From assembly GCF_017744695.1 (NCBI RefSeq), contig NZ_JAGIAS010000001.1, positions 959,013 to 1,023,012 on the forward strand: a stretch of DNA of 64,000 nt, written 5' to 3'. This document shows positions 52,492 through 64,000 of the stretch, piece after piece. Position numbers and translations under genes: made by a program. The notes under the pieces were generated by a model. That model worked only from the letters and a program-made list of their open reading frames with translations. It did no database searches and was not told the DNA's origin. How positions within the stretch are numbered: the stretch's first letter is position 1; every line of letters begins with the position of its first letter. The DNA is from Dyadobacter sp. (GTDB lineage Bacteria; Bacteroidota; Bacteroidia; Cytophagales; Spirosomataceae).

Positions 52492-54804
52492 CTACCGGCC
52501 TATCGCGACTTTCCTGCTTGTGACAATGTCGTCCCGTCCGATGATTTGCAGAACATACATTCCCGCTGGCAAATGACCGATGCTGATAGCCGAACCCAGC
52601 TTGGAGGTTTTCAGTACCGTTTTTCCGGTTTGATCCAGCAATTCCACAGACGCAGCGTTTTTCAGGGCCGCTTCGGTGAGCTGCAGGCGATCGGCAGCCG
52701 GGTTGGGATAAAATGAAAATAATTCGGGACTGTCAAAAACTACGCGGGCAATTTTACTATATGAAAACGTACTGTCATGGTCTACCATTTTCAGCCGGTA
52801 TAGATTGCCCCCGATCAGCGGCCTATTGTCAACGGCCTCGTAGTCCATTCGCTCCCGGCTCTCGTTCGCCGCCTGAACGTTTCCAACGACCTGCCAGTTG
52901 TCGCCGCTGGCACTGCGTTGTATTTCAAAGTGGCTGGAATTGGTTTCCTCGGCGGTCGACCAGTTGAGCAATACCTGGCTCTCTTTCACGGCTGCTTTAA
53001 AGGCGATCAGTGTAACCGGCAACACATCGGTGACAGTTACCACTACCTCGCTTGTTTTCGCACAACCTCCCTGACCGGCAGTCACCGAATAGATGTACGT
53101 TCCCGGGACCGACGAAACTCTTACATCGGTCAGATTGGCTGTGGTACCGATCTGAGTCCCGTTCAATTCCCATTTATAACTGAGCCCGGAACAGTCTCCC
53201 CCACAGGCAGACGACAGGTTGATGTTAGTTCCTACCCGTGGGTTGCTGACGCTCGGCGAGCCTGTAATAGAGAGGTCGCAATCTACCGTCAGGTCATTGT
53301 TAATCAATATATTGACAGGCTGTCCATTAGCAGCATTTCGCGCGTTCATCCAGGTCTTGTAGGCATCACAATCTCCGGAATAGCTATCACGGTTGGTTAC
53401 GCATCCATTCTGTTGAATGATATTGGATAAGGTAAAACTATCCTGATTGGTGGGCGCCGGGGTCGTAACGGGCTGATTGACCCACGTGTCGGCCAGTTCC
53501 CGGACGGCTGGCCCACCGCCGGAACTCAACAGGTTTTCAAAAAACATACAGCTCACCATCTGCGCGCCATGGGAATAGCTCTCGGTGGCGTAAGCAATGA
53601 AGTTGGCAATACCCAGGCTCGCATTGAACCCGGCCTCGTTGATATACAGCTTTCCGGGAAGATTTGAGCGCAGCAGATCAATAGCGAAGCGGTGATCGTA
53701 AAGGTAGTCGTCATTGATCTTGATCCCGTCCATTTCGGCGGCAATCTCGTGAAATGAAAAGGTGGTCCTTCCCAACGACAATTTATCGAACACAGAACCG
53801 TGATGCGATATGACTTTAATCCGGCTGTCGATGCCTTTAACCGTGTTTTTGAAGATGGTATTAACCTCCTTCAATACCTGTGTCCGGTACAAGTACCAGT
53901 CTGTGCCGTCGGGCTGGGTGAACGTGGTGGGTGACGGTCTTTTGGGAGACACTTCATTGAAAGACCGATAGTTCGTTCCCCATATGAAATTAAGCGCCTG
54001 GATCTTTTCATACTTGGCGGTAAGCCAGGCCCTGTAACCTCTTACCATCGGCTGCGAGTAATCCGAGAGGCTGGCATTATCGCGAAGATTCGTTGGCTGC
54101 TCGTAATGGTATTTGTCTGTTCCCAATTCAAATTCTCCCTCTCCGTTGCGGGAATAAATCAGGTTGACATAAAGCAGCTCGCCCGTATCCTGAAGGTGCC
54201 CATAACGTTGTATTACTTTGTTGGTAAAGTCGACAATCCGGTCACGTGTGGACTGTGCCGCCAGGGAGGTCATCACGAATTGCACGTCGACACCGTTGAT
54301 CTTTCCTCCATACTTCTGAAAAACAGCCTCCGATCCGTCATACCCGACATTCAGGATCCGCTCTTCTTTGAGCCAGCCATCCCCTGTATTGATGCCATAC
54401 CGGTCCGAATAGCTGTGGGTGACGTTGTCTCCCGTACTGACGGCGATGTTGATCCCGATCTTCATTCCGAGCGACCGCGCCTTCGCGATCTGGTCGTCGT
54501 ACATCTTCCACACATTGTAATCCTGTCCATATTGCTGCTTCAATACCCGGGAAATGTACCCGTCGACCATCCCCCATTGCATGCTCAGAAAAACCGCATT
54601 GCAACCCACGGCATGCGCCTGTTCGATGAGACTCAAACTACTCCAGTTGCCTTCATTTACCAAACTGAGCCCGAGATAGCGCTGCTGGGCATTTACTTTG
54701 GACCAAAAACTAATAACATTGAGAAAAATGATCGTCAAAAAAAGCTTTTTGGCTAGCACAGGATTGCTTCTGTTAGCCTTAATCATTTGCAACATTTTCT
54801 GCAT
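52492..54804 (-). CDS. Secreted GH42-like beta-galactosidase family glycosidase with T9SS tail
   Basis: About 770 residues from the ATG at 54804 (an in-frame TTG at 54813 and ATG at 54786 are alternatives). Signal peptide LFLTIIFLNVISFWSKVNAQ. The N-terminal ~430 residues look like a (beta/alpha)8 barrel: LSLVNEGNWSSLSLIEQAHA, GCNAVFLSMQWGMVDGYISR, LYVNLIYSRNGEGEFELGTD (Glu candidates) and LYINEAGFNASLGIANFIAY (a likely nucleophile Glu). An Ig/PKD-like domain (~535-600), the LPVTLIAFKAAVKESQVLLN linker and a type IX sorting domain (LFSFYPNPAADRLQL) follow. Assignment to GH42-like clan A is by pattern only. The gene is not linked to a SusCD pair. Confidence 0.75.
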   Translation of the reverse strand: MQKMLQMIKANRSNPVLAKKLFLTIIFLNVISFWSKVNAQQRYLGLSLVNEGNWSSLSLIEQAHAVGCNAVFLSMQWGMVDGYISRVLKQQYGQDYNVWKMYDDQIAKARSLGMKIGINIAVSTGDNVTHSYSDRYGINTGDGWLKEERILNVGYDGSEAVFQKYGGKINGVDVQFVMTSLAAQSTRDRIVDFTNKVIQRYGHLQDTGELLYVNLIYSRNGEGEFELGTDKYHYEQPTNLRDNASLSDYSQPMVRGYRAWLTAKYEKIQALNFIWGTNYRSFNEVSPKRPSPTTFTQPDGTDWYLYRTQVLKEVNTIFKNTVKGIDSRIKVISHHGSVFDKLSLGRTTFSFHEIAAEMDGIKINDDYLYDHRFAIDLLRSNLPGKLYINEAGFNASLGIANFIAYATESYSHGAQMVSCMFFENLLSSGGGPAVRELADTWVNQPVTTPAPTNQDSFTLSNIIQQNGCVTNRDSYSGDCDAYKTWMNARNAANGQPVNILINNDLTVDCDLSITGSPSVSNPRVGTNINLSSACGGDCSGLSYKWELNGTQIGTTANLTDVRVSSVPGTYIYSVTAGQGGCAKTSEVVVTVTDVLPVTLIAFKAAVKESQVLLNWSTAEETNSSHFEIQRSASGDNWQVVGNVQAANESRERMDYEAVDNRPLIGGNLYRLKMVDHDSTFSYSKIARVVFDSPELFSFYPNPAADRLQLTEAALKNAASVELLDQTGKTVLKTSKLGSAISIGHLPAGMYVLQIIGRDDIVTSRKVAIGR

Positions 54805-55287
54805 AAGCAACAAGGTTTTGTGAGTTTACGGATCCAGGCCCAAAGCCCAAAATTGGCGTAAAACTTACCTCCAACCGGGTATTTCGTATAACTAATACCA
54901 ATACCCAACCATCCTCCCGCACTTGACATATCAGTAGAATTTTGGTCGATAGTAGATAAAATTCTACAACCAGTAGGCAAACTACTAACTTTTATTTAAT
55001 TCGCAATCGTTATTATTCACAGAATAGATCTATTTTACGTCTACAAAGTGACATTTGCATAAAGGCATCCGATCCGGAATACATGACCAGAATCAGTCTT
55101 TGAGCCACTATTCATCATCTTTACCCCTATGGCATACCCATAACTTGCAGTTTATCTCCCATGACCAACTAGTACTAAGCGACCACAATCTCATGCTGGG
55201 AGGCGTGACAGAAAATGTAATGAACCACACCCGTAAAGCCCTCCGAACGTATAAGCTTTCCGGGCATATATGAAAACCCGGGAGACC
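54805..55287. other. AT-rich 480-bp intergenic region
   Basis: Separates the divergent glycosidase and ATPase genes. It contains the inverted repeat at 54934-54967. An open stretch at 55055-55273 could encode 72 residues but has no coding character. No exact TAnnTTTG box was seen. Confidence 0.5.
54934..54967. promoter_or_regulatory. Inverted repeat upstream of the GH42-like gene
   Basis: GTAGAATTTT (54934-54943) and AAAATTCTAC (54958-54967), perfect 10-bp arms 14 nt apart, about 130 bp before the glycosidase start. The same GTAGAATTTT string occurs at 14761-14770 upstream of the S74 operon. Confidence 0.4.
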
Positions 55288-57804
<2,517 letters not shown>

Positions 57805-57806
57805 GC

Positions 57807-58049
57807 TCAGGCGATCTCAAACCATCCCTCGCTGCAAAACCGTTCTCGTCCGACAGACCAGTTGAGCTGCGCGAGCCAGAAGCCCTTTGCAAACCGGCGT
57901 GTTGAAATACTTACCCGCGGGCCGTCGCCGGGCGTGAGCGGGATCGTCAAACCGTCGTCCGCAGATTGCCTGATAAATGTTACTTCGGCTTTCACAAAAT
58001 ACAAGGGTAACACAAACGTGATTTTTTCCTGTTCTGCCTGGTAGGTCAT
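57807..58049 (-). CDS. Small protein of unknown function downstream of the alcohol dehydrogenase
   Basis: An 80-residue protein without signal peptide. ITFVLPLYFVKAEVTFIRQS, then LTIPLTPGDGPRVSISTRRF, then GFWLAQLNWSVGRERFCSEG suggests a compact beta-sandwich. The end is faintly like the C-terminal part of FixH proteins, but no membrane helix is present. It begins 32 bp after the alcohol dehydrogenase gene on the same strand and is likely co-transcribed. Function unknown. Confidence 0.6.
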   Translation of the reverse strand: MTYQAEQEKITFVLPLYFVKAEVTFIRQSADDGLTIPLTPGDGPRVSISTRRFAKGFWLAQLNWSVGRERFCSEGWFEIA

Positions 58050-58081
58050 GGTAGTAAGTTTTAATGTGGAAATGCAAGCTG

Positions 58082-59107
58082 TTACATGGTCATTACAACA
58101 CGTCCTTCAATACGACCGGCCTTCATATCGTCAAAAATGCTGTTAATATCGTCCAGATGCGCGGTGTGGACCGTTGCTTTCACCTTACCGTCCAGAGCGA
58201 AGCCCACCGCCTCCTGCATATCCTTACGCGTTCCGACAATAGAGCCGCGAATCGTATGCCGGTTAAGGACAGTTTGAAAAATAGGCAGATCGAAACTGCC
58301 CGGTGGCAGGCCGGTCAGGGCCATGGTACCTTTTTTGCGAAGTGCCGCAATCCCTTGTTGAAAAGCCACAGGTGACACGGCCGTGATGAGCACACCGTGC
58401 ATGCCCCCGGTTTCTTTTTTCAGAAAAGCGCCCGGATCCTCCTGAGCGGCATTGACCGTGAGGTCCGCCCCGAGGCGCGATGCCAGTTCCAGCTTGTCGT
58501 CGCTCACATCGATGGCCGCCACGTGCATACCCATCGCTTTGGCATATTGTACGGCCAGATGGCCGAGTCCGCCAATACCCGAAATTGCTACCCATTCTCC
58601 CGCCCTGGTATCGGTTTCCTTTAAACCTTTATAGACTGTCACACCCGCACACAGGATAGGCGCCATGCCGATCATATCCGTACCCGCCGGCAAATGCGCC
58701 ACGTAGCGCGCGTCGGCCAACACATATTCAGCGTAGCTCCCGTCGACGCTGTAACCACCGTTCTGCTGGGCGTCACAAAGCGTTTCCCAGCCGGTAATAC
58801 AATATTCGCAGCAACCGCACGCGCTGTACAGCCAGGGAACGCCCACAATATCACCTTCCAGGATGCCGGTTACCTCCGGTCCAACCGCCGCCACCAAGCC
58901 AATACCCTCGTGTCCCGGAATGAGTGGTAGTTTAGGCTTCACCGGCCAATCTCCGTCGGTAGCATGGAGGTCGGTGTGGCAAACACCGCTGGCAACGACT
59001 TTAACTAATACCTGGTTGGCCCCAGGGCGGCGCACGACGACGTCTTCGATGCTGAGCGGTTTACCGAATTCGCGGACAACCGCGGCTTTCATGGTTTGAG
59101 GTAGCAT
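58082..59107 (-). CDS. Zinc-dependent alcohol dehydrogenase (AdhP-like)
   Basis: 341 residues from the ATG at 59107 (MLPQTMKAAVVREFGKPL); the ATG at 59092 is also possible, and a longer frame to 59188 is unlikely. Catalytic zinc: ASGVCHTDLHA and PLIPGHEGIG, with the third ligand in LCAGVTVYKG. Structural zinc: ACGCCEYCITGWETLC. Rossmann NAD(P) site: ISGIGGLGHLAVQYAKAMG. The match to AdhP/AdhA-type ethanol-active tetrameric dehydrogenases is good. It would interconvert alcohols and aldehydes in the cytosol. The gene is divergent from a luciferase-like monooxygenase, a possible functional partner in aldehyde chemistry. Confidence 0.93.
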   Translation of the reverse strand: MLPQTMKAAVVREFGKPLSIEDVVVRRPGANQVLVKVVASGVCHTDLHATDGDWPVKPKLPLIPGHEGIGLVAAVGPEVTGILEGDIVGVPWLYSACGCCEYCITGWETLCDAQQNGGYSVDGSYAEYVLADARYVAHLPAGTDMIGMAPILCAGVTVYKGLKETDTRAGEWVAISGIGGLGHLAVQYAKAMGMHVAAIDVSDDKLELASRLGADLTVNAAQEDPGAFLKKETGGMHGVLITAVSPVAFQQGIAALRKKGTMALTGLPPGSFDLPIFQTVLNRHTIRGSIVGTRKDMQEAVGFALDGKVKATVHTAHLDDINSIFDDMKAGRIEGRVVMTM

Positions 59108-59230
59108 AATGCTTTTTGTTTCAGGTGGAATGTAGCTGTAAAGGTGGCCATTTGATGCCGGAGCGGTCATGACTGTCGTCAGTTTCAAAGATGATCATGT
59201 CGCTCATGGAGGTACCTATCCAAAATTTGC

Positions 59231-59238
59231 TAGTTTTG
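59231..59238 (+). promoter_or_regulatory. Candidate -7 box of the luciferase-like gene
   Basis: TAGTTTTG fits TAnnTTTG, 60 bp before the ATG at 59298. No good -33 box at normal spacing, so support is weak. Confidence 0.25.
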
Positions 59239-59297
59239 AAGCCAGGATATCCGGCTACCTGAAACGCGGCCGGGCGTTTGATCAACAAAGTCGTACT

Positions 59298-60320
59298 ATG
59301 AAGAAAATAGGATTTTTATCGTTTGGGCATTGGTCTGACCATCCTGCTTACAGGTCCCGGACTGCGAGTGACACCTTGCTTCAATCCATTGATTTGGCGG
59401 TCGCTGCCGAAGAAATCGGTTTGGACGGCGCTTATTTTCGGGTACATCATTTTGCAGCCCAGCTGGCATCGCCCTTTCCATTGCTATCGGCCATCGGTGC
59501 CAAAACAAGCAAAATAGAGATCGGGACGGGTGTCATTGACATGCGTTACGAGAATCCGTTGTATATGATCGAAGATGCCGGCGCTGCGGATCTAATTTCC
59601 GAAGGGCGATTACAATTGGGCATCAGCAGAGGGTCGCCGGAACAGGTAATCGACGGGTGGCGCTATTTCGGATATGAACCGGCCGAAGGCGAAACCGACG
59701 CTGATATGGGACGCCGCAAGGCATTGGAATTTCTGGATCAACTGGAAGGCAAAGGATTTGCACAACCCAACCCCTATCCGATGTTTCCAAACCCTCCGGG
59801 TCTGCTGCGGTTAGAGCCTCATTCCGAAGGCCTGCGGGAACGGATCTGGTGGGGCGCCGCTTCCAATGCAACGGCAGTATGGGCGGCCGAAAACGGCATG
59901 CACCTTCAAAGCTCAACGCTGAAATACGATGAAAGCGGCAAGCCTTTTCATGTGCAGCAAGCGGAACAGATCAGACTGTACAAAGAGGCATGGAAAAAAG
60001 CAGGGCACCAGCGTGAACCAAGGGTTTCGGTGAGCCGGTCTATTTTCGCATTGGTAACCGACCAGGACCGCTATTTCTTCGGACAGGAGAGCAACCGGAC
60101 TGACAAAATCGGGATGATCGAACAGGACAAACGCGCCATTTTCGGTAGAAGCTACGCAGCGGAACCAGACCAGCTCATCCGGGAATTAGCTCAGGACGAA
60201 GCTATTCAGGAAGCCGATACGATTCTTTTAACGATACCTAATACGCTGGGTGTTGATTACAACGTGCATGTATTGTCGTCTATTCTGGAGCATGTAGCGC
60301 CCGGGCTGGGGTGGCGTTAG
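59298..60320 (+). CDS. LLM-class flavin-dependent monooxygenase
   Basis: 340 residues from the ATG at 59298 (MKKIGFLSFGHWSDHPAYRS), the normal start for this family; the longer frame to 59169 adds implausible sequence. Luciferase-like motifs include VAAEEIGLDGAYFRVHHFAA, KIEIGTGVIDMRYENPLYMI, DLISEGRLQLGISRGSPEQV and GLRERIWWGAASNATAVWAA. The fold binds reduced FMN or F420 in a TIM barrel. Substrates range from alkanals to sulfonates and small ethers, and cannot be told from sequence. The zinc alcohol dehydrogenase is divergent with 190 bp between starts. Confidence 0.9.
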   Translation: MKKIGFLSFGHWSDHPAYRSRTASDTLLQSIDLAVAAEEIGLDGAYFRVHHFAAQLASPFPLLSAIGAKTSKIEIGTGVIDMRYENPLYMIEDAGAADLISEGRLQLGISRGSPEQVIDGWRYFGYEPAEGETDADMGRRKALEFLDQLEGKGFAQPNPYPMFPNPPGLLRLEPHSEGLRERIWWGAASNATAVWAAENGMHLQSSTLKYDESGKPFHVQQAEQIRLYKEAWKKAGHQREPRVSVSRSIFALVTDQDRYFFGQESNRTDKIGMIEQDKRAIFGRSYAAEPDQLIRELAQDEAIQEADTILLTIPNTLGVDYNVHVLSSILEHVAPGLGWR

Positions 60321-60412
60321 AAAACTGCGCGCTCCCAGGCGGGATCAGGTAAAGCTTTCTGATATTTTCCGATTTCATAACACTGGGAGGGCAATAGTTT
60401 ATACGCCAAGAA

Positions 60413-60441
60413 AAACGGGATCCGAAATTCGGATCCCGTTT
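60413..60441. terminator. Bidirectional terminator between the LLM gene and the giant T9SS gene
   Basis: Perfect 14-bp arms (60413-60426 and 60428-60441, AAACGGGATCCGAA and complement) centred on 60427, A-rich on the left and T-rich on the right. Confidence 0.75.
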
Positions 60442-60462
60442 CATTTATTGCCGGAGGCCCGG

Positions 60463-63400
60463 TTATTTCACCACAAACGTCTTGCTGTGAACTTCCCCGT
60501 TCGCATACGTAACACGTAGCACGTACACGCCCGCACGAAGGTTTCTGATGTCCAGCAGGTTTCCGGACTGTGCTGCACTCAGCACTTCCATACCCGTAAC
60601 GTTGTACACTGAAAGCTTGTACGGACCGGATTGCGGCAGCGTCAGCGACAATCTGCCTTCCGTTGCCGGGTTAGGATATACGGACAGCGCATTCTTATCC
60701 GACTCAAACCGGACCGCCGCAATAGAGCTGTATGCATAGGATCCATCCGTATCGATCTGTTTCAGACGATAATAGTTGGTACCGGCCAATGGCGTAGCAT
60801 CTGCAAAGCCGTATGTCAACAGGTTTTTGCTGTTGCCGTCGGCTGTCTGGTTTTCTACAAAACCGATGGCCTGCCATTTGCGCGCATCCGCACTTCTCTG
60901 GATTTCAAATCCGGTATTGTTCATCTCCTCGGTCGTCGCCCAGGTCAGGTTAGCGGTGTTTCCTTCTTTGGCCGCATTGAAATACGCCATGGTAACAGGC
61001 AGCGCGGATTCCCCGGTTGTAGACAGGTAGACAAACGATGAGAGCGAAGTCAGGTTATGGAACTCGACATAGTTCACGCCATCTTCCACGCCGGTGGCAT
61101 CAGGTGTAAGCGCGACCGTTTTGGAGCCGTCGAGTTTTCCGTAGGTATAAACATTCGCGATCACCTCTTCGGCAGTTCCTTCATATTTAAACCATCCGCT
61201 CACTTTCGCGCCCGGTACCTGCGTATCAGTCAATTCCGACTGGCTATAATAAATCCGCACTTTTCCTCCTGTAAATGCCGTTGCAGAAGCATCGGTAGCA
61301 GTGGTGATACGCGGCATCAGTTTGGTTGTGATTGAACCATCGTCGTAGGTTACCCCCTCAGGTGTCACTTTCGCCGTCAGGTTGTTCAACACCGTGGATT
61401 GCAGATTCGAGGCTGCGAAGAATTTCCTGGTAGCATCCGACGTGTTGCGGAAGTACGTCCACTCGCCGGTACCGCAGTTATCGTTATACTGGTTCGATTC
61501 TTCCACAACAGCCGGCAGGTATACGGTGCCGGTTGTGATAGGAGTGACTTTACCAAACGTGAAATAGCTCGCGCCATTCGGGAAGCTGTGGGTAGCCTCG
61601 TAATCGGTGCCGTTCACCGTCAACGGAACAGCCGTTACGTTAGAGGAGAATGCGGCATCGGATGCGAACAGGATCACATACCCTGCACAGGCGTCGTTAG
61701 TCAGCGTAGTTGTACCAACGGATGCCTGCGGGAAACGGATAAGCGTTTCGCCGGCTACATTGGTATTCTGCACTTTCCAGATACGGTTCATGTGGCGGGC
61801 ATTGTTGATGCTGCCCGAATAAACGAATGCGGTGTACGTGCTGGCCGTGTTGGTCATTGCCTGCGTATTGCCGTTGTCGCCCCAGATGAGGAACTGGCCG
61901 TCAGTCAACTGACTGGTATTGGCATCGTTCGTTGCGGCAATGCCACCCAGGCCTATCGTTACCTGATTGTTGGAATTGTTGGTAATCTGGCTACGGCTCT
62001 GCTTTTGATGCAACGCCGAACGAAAGTCGTTACCGATACCTGCTACGTTGTTGTGATAAGCCGCGTTGGCGGTAGCATCCCAAACAACAGCATCCGTCGA
62101 CGTGGTGTAGTTGGTGCCTGCGGCGAGTGTTACACCGTATTTGATAGCCAGATAACTGTCGATCTTGTTACGATCAGTTGCAGACACGTTACCGGCGCCA
62201 TACACGATCAATTCACCGATGCTACCTGTAAATCCGGCATTGTCACTACCATTGCTTGAAAACTGGGTTGACCCTATCGCATGTCCTCCGGTAAGCGACC
62301 CGATGGCAGTATGGGTTGCGGTAGTACCATTTGCTGCTCCGTTTAACCCCTTCGACACGGTGGTGTTGGTGAAGGTATTATACATGATGCTAGGGCTGTT
62401 GGACGCCCAGTTAATGTTGCCGGGATTGGCAAGATAACGGAAGTTATAAGCCGTATTCACACGTTCGATCCGATTATCCGCCAGGATACCTATACCATCC
62501 CAGTAGGCAATATTACCAGAAAGGTTCGAACCATTTACCAATGTACTAAATACCCTTCCATTGCCTCCTGGGGCCAATCCCTCCTTGGTCAACGTAAAAA
62601 CATCGTACTGTTGCGCCGAGACAGTAGGCAATGTGATATTTCCCAACGTCTGATCGGCAGCCGTAAAATTAACCCCCGGGTTAAAGTTGAAGTAGTTAGC
62701 TGCGCCTACCTTCGACTTAGGCAGATTCGCCTCTCCCAATTGCGTAGAAACCACTCCACCATTAAAATCAGCCCAGGCAACAGCATCTTGTCCATCTCCA
62801 TCCGATTCCAGGTAATAATCCGCACGGTACCAGTGGCTAAGGTTAGTTGTAACACCGCCCGGGCCTTGTACGAATGCTGCAAAGGTAAAATAGCTTCCAT
62901 CAGCGAGTGACACGTCGGCGTATGCGTATTCCGTCTCCCCAATCTTCAGAGTATTTGACATATCAGTTATTACATCAGACAAATCGATCGTTGCGTCTGA
63001 GCTTTGGACCAGTTTCAGGTTCGCATATCCTTTTACCCATGCCACACGTACCGTTCCTACCGAGGCTGTATTTTGTACTTTCCAGATCGCCGCAAAACGG
63101 TTGTATGGTAAACCGGCGATCGTTCCCAATGAAACACCAGGAGCTTTTGCCAAACCATTGTCACCCCAGATCAAAAACTGCCCGTTAACCAGGGGCTCTG
63201 TATTGGCCGCGTTCGTGTTGGCAATGCCCGTCGTCCCGACAATAACCTGTGCACCAGGATTAATACTCTTCGATTGTTTCTGATACAATCCACCCTGATC
63301 ATCGCGGGCGATACCGGCGATGTTGTTTTGGTAGCCTGCATTGGCAGCAGCACTGCGTACTACGCTATTGCTCGAACTCACATAGTCCTGTGGCGTAGTC

Positions 63401-64000
63401 TGATCCAGCGTGACGCCGTACTTAATGGCCAGGTAGCTATGAATCTTTGACAGATTAGCATTGCTCATGTCTCCGCCGGTGGGTTCATGATACACGATTA
63501 CTTCCGCAATATCTCCGTTCGGATTATCGGCTGTTGCTCCGTCCGCGCCGATATACGCACCCTTGGTCGGGAGTGAGTACCAACCTCCGGTTAATGGATA
63601 GGGTGAAGCATAAATCTTTTCACGACCATTGTAAAATCCGCGTTGATTGGCCGGCGTACCTGTTTTAGGCAAAATCGCAGAGTAGATACCAAAGCGATTT
63701 GGAGTTCCCGGGCCAGCGGCCGCTGCATTAAATCCATTTCCGATAGCTGGCATAGGGTAAATCAAACCGCTTTGCGGATACAGGAAAAATCCATCATCAT
63801 TGCCGCTCACTGCGAAAATACTGTTGAAACCTGCGGCGGAAGCGTTCAATCTTGCCACGGTAATATAATGCACAGAACCCGCAGCGTTCAGATAGTCGGT
63901 TGTCGTGTTTCTCAGATAATTATTAGACCCGTCGAACGACAATGTAGGATTGAAGTTCCAGGCTTTAGTTACCTGGTCATTGTAAGGAATATAGCCGCTT
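60463..64000 (-). CDS. Giant T9SS-exported protein with repeated LamG-like/SYLAIKYG modules (5' end outside window)
   Basis: The frame is open to the right edge (it reads SGYIPYNDQVTKAW before the FDGSNNYLR segment), so only the C-terminal ~1178 residues are seen. At least two repeats combine a LamG-like lectin fold (FDGSNNYLRNTTTDYL; YDVFTLTKEGLAPGGNGR) with a block of the pattern SYLAIKYGVTL, NNIAGI, Q(K)QS, FLIWGDNG and IWKVQNT. The C-terminal part has VYLPAVVEESNQYNDNCGTG, a fibronectin-like linker (LPVTMAYFNAAKEGNTANLT) and a type IX sorting domain (ALSVYPNPATEGRLSLT). It is probably a surface adhesin or matrix protein. No catalytic site was found. Confidence 0.88.
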   Translation of the reverse strand, partial: SGYIPYNDQVTKAWNFNPTLSFDGSNNYLRNTTTDYLNAAGSVHYITVARLNASAAGFNSIFAVSGNDDGFFLYPQSGLIYPMPAIGNGFNAAAAGPGTPNRFGIYSAILPKTGTPANQRGFYNGREKIYASPYPLTGGWYSLPTKGAYIGADGATADNPNGDIAEVIVYHEPTGGDMSNANLSKIHSYLAIKYGVTLDQTTPQDYVSSSNSVVRSAAANAGYQNNIAGIARDDQGGLYQKQSKSINPGAQVIVGTTGIANTNAANTEPLVNGQFLIWGDNGLAKAPGVSLGTIAGLPYNRFAAIWKVQNTASVGTVRVAWVKGYANLKLVQSSDATIDLSDVITDMSNTLKIGETEYAYADVSLADGSYFTFAAFVQGPGGVTTNLSHWYRADYYLESDGDGQDAVAWADFNGGVVSTQLGEANLPKSKVGAANYFNFNPGVNFTAADQTLGNITLPTVSAQQYDVFTLTKEGLAPGGNGRVFSTLVNGSNLSGNIAYWDGIGILADNRIERVNTAYNFRYLANPGNINWASNSPSIMYNTFTNTTVSKGLNGAANGTTATHTAIGSLTGGHAIGSTQFSSNGSDNAGFTGSIGELIVYGAGNVSATDRNKIDSYLAIKYGVTLAAGTNYTTSTDAVVWDATANAAYHNNVAGIGNDFRSALHQKQSRSQITNNSNNQVTIGLGGIAATNDANTSQLTDGQFLIWGDNGNTQAMTNTASTYTAFVYSGSINNARHMNRIWKVQNTNVAGETLIRFPQASVGTTTLTNDACAGYVILFASDAAFSSNVTAVPLTVNGTDYEATHSFPNGASYFTFGKVTPITTGTVYLPAVVEESNQYNDNCGTGEWTYFRNTSDATRKFFAASNLQSTVLNNLTAKVTPEGVTYDDGSITTKLMPRITTATDASATAFTGGKVRIYYSQSELTDTQVPGAKVSGWFKYEGTAEEVIANVYTYGKLDGSKTVALTPDATGVEDGVNYVEFHNLTSLSSFVYLSTTGESALPVTMAYFNAAKEGNTANLTWATTEEMNNTGFEIQRSADARKWQAIGFVENQTADGNSKNLLTYGFADATPLAGTNYYRLKQIDTDGSYAYSSIAAVRFESDKNALSVYPNPATEGRLSLTLPQSGPYKLSVYNVTGMEVLSAAQSGNLLDIRNLRAGVYVLRVTYANGEVHSKTFVVK

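Noticed and set aside
55055..55273. 72-codon open stretch whose stop overlaps an in-frame ATG of the ATPase gene
   Set aside because: Composition is not protein-like, there is no ribosome binding site, and the ATPase most likely starts at 55288.

Overview
The window looks like chromosomal DNA of a Bacteroidota bacterium of the Cytophagales, most like Dyadobacter or a close relative. This genus guess is an inference from gene content and the moderately GC-rich composition. Direct signs are SusC/SusD and FecR/ECF-sigma pairs, five proteins ending in type IX secretion (T9SS) tails, a Y_Y_Y-type sensor kinase, a lipoprotein with a Bacteroidota-style surface export signal, FtsX-type permeases of the Cytophagales pattern, and TAnnTTTG-like -7 boxes. 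I see no tRNA, rRNA, CRISPR array, phage or transposase gene.

Layout. 1-4.9 kb: the end of an HxlR regulator, a short T9SS-tailed protein, a GT39-like membrane glycosyltransferase and an FtsX/MacB-type ABC permease. 5-9.4 kb: a very large secreted ThuA / sugar-dehydrogenase / PKD / cytochrome c fusion, divergent from a Nudix-type regulator, with a perfect inverted repeat between them. 9.5-14.6 kb: three tandem LuxR-type response regulators (the first two lack the phospho-acceptor Asp) facing a propeller sensor kinase whose 3' end overlaps the third regulator by 74 bp. 14.9-17.8 kb: an S74-autoprocessing surface protein and a T9SS partner. 17.8-28 kb: a polysaccharide utilization locus, ordered FecR, SusC (with STN domain), SusD and GH36-like alpha-galactosidase, with its ECF sigma factor divergent. 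28.1-28.8 kb: a DUF421 membrane protein, followed by a REP/BIME-like element.

29-43.5 kb: three secreted sulfatases, a small ACT-like protein, an AraC regulator with a Tat-like amidohydrolase, and a planctomycete-type set (DUF1501, PSCyt1/DUF1549/DUF1553, Kelch-like lipoprotein), then an HD-domain phosphohydrolase. Two adjacent sulfatase genes share an identical 22-bp heptamer-repeat segment in different reading frames right after their signal peptides. 43.7-52.4 kb: a plug-domain protein without a barrel, a GT-A-like glycosyltransferase, a RhiA-like protein, a surface lipoprotein with a TonB-dependent receptor, and an unknown helical protein. 52.5-64 kb: a secreted GH42-like glycosidase, a P-type ATPase, a small unknown protein, a zinc alcohol dehydrogenase, a luciferase-like monooxygenase, and the C-terminal part of a giant T9SS-exported protein that runs off the window.

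Taken together this is the genome of a glycan-degrading, surface-protein-rich soil or plant-associated bacterium. Sugars are taken up by SusCD, sulfated substrates are attacked by the sulfatases, and two large haem proteins link periplasmic chemistry to electron transfer. The most unusual signals are the frame-shifted heptamer repeats in the sulfatases, the pair of phosphorylation-dead regulators beside a kinase, a sulfatase with a non-canonical formylglycine motif, and the BIME-like and decamer repeat elements.
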